Shown: piece by piece, positions 13,920 through 14,246 of the stretch | How the letters are laid out: each line of letters begins with the position of its first letter | Numbering within the stretch: the first letter of the stretch is position 1 | Assembly: GCA_023249255.1 (NCBI GenBank) | Contig: JAHFCY010000067.1 | Location: 1 to 14,246, forward strand | DNA: 14,246 nucleotides | Source: Candidatus Lindowiibacteriota bacterium | GTDB taxonomy: Bacteria; Lindowbacteria; 2-12-FULL-62-27 | Reading direction: 5' to 3' | Position numbers and translations under genes: made by a program | The notes under the pieces: generated by a model | Told to the model about the DNA's origin: nothing | Seen by the model: only the letters and a program-made list of their open reading frames with translations | The model's database searches: none

Positions 13920-14246
13920 TGTTGAATATACCATTTTCCAGTTCCGGAATCGGTTTCCCATTCGGCGTTTCAATGTGGGCGCAAAATCCCCATTCGCCAT
14001 CGCACTGGCTGATTTTGAGGAGCAGTCGGTTTAAGCCGCGTTTGAGACTGATTGGAACGCGATCCTGTTTTGGCATGTACGCGCGCTGAGCGGGATTTCG
14101 ATGAATTTCCCGGTCGTTCAACCACGCTGCGATGCCGTCATCGCTTCCGACGGAGAGCATCGCTTTGCGCGCGATGGGTGACCGGATCATCGTGAACGCG
14201 TATGCAACCGTGTCCGTATGCATCCGTCCGAACGCCTGGTGAAAAT
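13906..14246 (-). CDS. C-terminal beta-sandwich (carbohydrate-binding-like) domain of a larger protein (partial)
   Basis: The frame is open through the right edge, so only the last 113 residues are seen; the ATG at 14223 is probably internal. The segment has a recurrent pattern of C-terminal galactose-binding-like/PA14-like modules in large extracellular or glycan-active proteins: TVAYAFTMIRSP, then KAMLSVGSDDGIAAWLNDRE, then VPISLKRGLNRLLLKISQCD and GEWGFCAHIETPNG. The SDDGxxxWLN and LKxGxNxLLLK signatures are shared by modules found in glycoside hydrolases and planctomycete-type surface proteins. The catalytic or main part lies outside the window, so the function cannot be named. Its stop overlaps the rlmN start by 14 bp, so the two are co-transcribed. 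Confidence 0.6.
   Translation of the reverse strand, partial: FHQAFGRMHTDTVAYAFTMIRSPIARKAMLSVGSDDGIAAWLNDREIHRNPAQRAYMPKQDRVPISLKRGLNRLLLKISQCDGEWGFCAHIETPNGKPIPELENGIFNNEKR

Noticed and set aside
1-14246. tRNA genes, CRISPR arrays, transposase or integrase genes
   Set aside because: No T-loop-like GTTCGAATC with a cloverleaf, no regularly spaced identical repeats of CRISPR length, and no recombinase motifs were found on either strand.

Overview
The window is GC-rich (about 60% by eye), densely coding bacterial DNA, mostly housekeeping, read in both directions in short operons. It suggests a flagellated bacterium with a Flp-type pilin, a polyprenyl-phosphate sugar transferase and its own tetrapyrrole pathway. 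Taxonomy cannot be fixed from the sequence. The gene orders (comFC next to flgN; hemX/hemA/hemC/cobA-hemD; acpS-nnrD) occur across Firmicutes, Deltaproteobacteria-like lineages and several uncultured phyla. No tRNA, rRNA, CRISPR array, insertion sequence or phage gene was seen.

Layout. (a) 1-3728, all minus strand, read right to left: a promoter, a 59-residue Flp/Fap pilin, a WecA/TagO/MraY-type sugar-1-phosphate transferase, an FAD-dependent amine-oxidase/UGM-like flavoprotein starting in a GTGA overlap, a ComF-family protein, then a possible sigma-28 promoter and the start of a FlgN-like flagellar chaperone cut by the left edge. (b) 3725-8932, minus strand: a five-gene tetrapyrrole operon, sirC - hemX/ccsA-like - hemA - hemC - cobA-hemD fusion. 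It takes glutamyl-tRNA to uroporphyrinogen III (hemB and hemL are not in the window) and branches to siroheme. Its promoter-like motif sits so close to the first ATG that the mRNA may be leaderless. (c) 9008-9919, plus: a UPF0104/LPG-synthase-like membrane protein diverging from the hem operon. (d) 9920-10203: the only sizeable non-coding stretch. It holds an intrinsic terminator oriented for a minus-strand transcript, a run of CTGCG repeats, several hairpins and a stretch resembling a broken folD N-terminus. (e) 10204-12184, plus: acpS and the bifunctional NAD(P)H-hydrate repair enzyme. (f) 12209-12250: an AT-rich perfect inverted repeat between convergent genes. (g) 12245-14246, minus: a DUF2238/YjdF membrane protein, rlmN, and the C-terminus of a large protein ending in a carbohydrate-binding-like beta domain.

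The tetrapyrrole operon is the best-understood unit. SirC and the CobA half of the fusion make siroheme, while HemA, HemC and HemD supply uroporphyrinogen III to all tetrapyrrole branches. No clearly new multi-gene system was recognised. The observations most worth following are the candidate small RNA and folD relic at 9945-10190, the inverted repeat at 12209-12250, and the lone pilin leading a lipid-linked-sugar gene pair.
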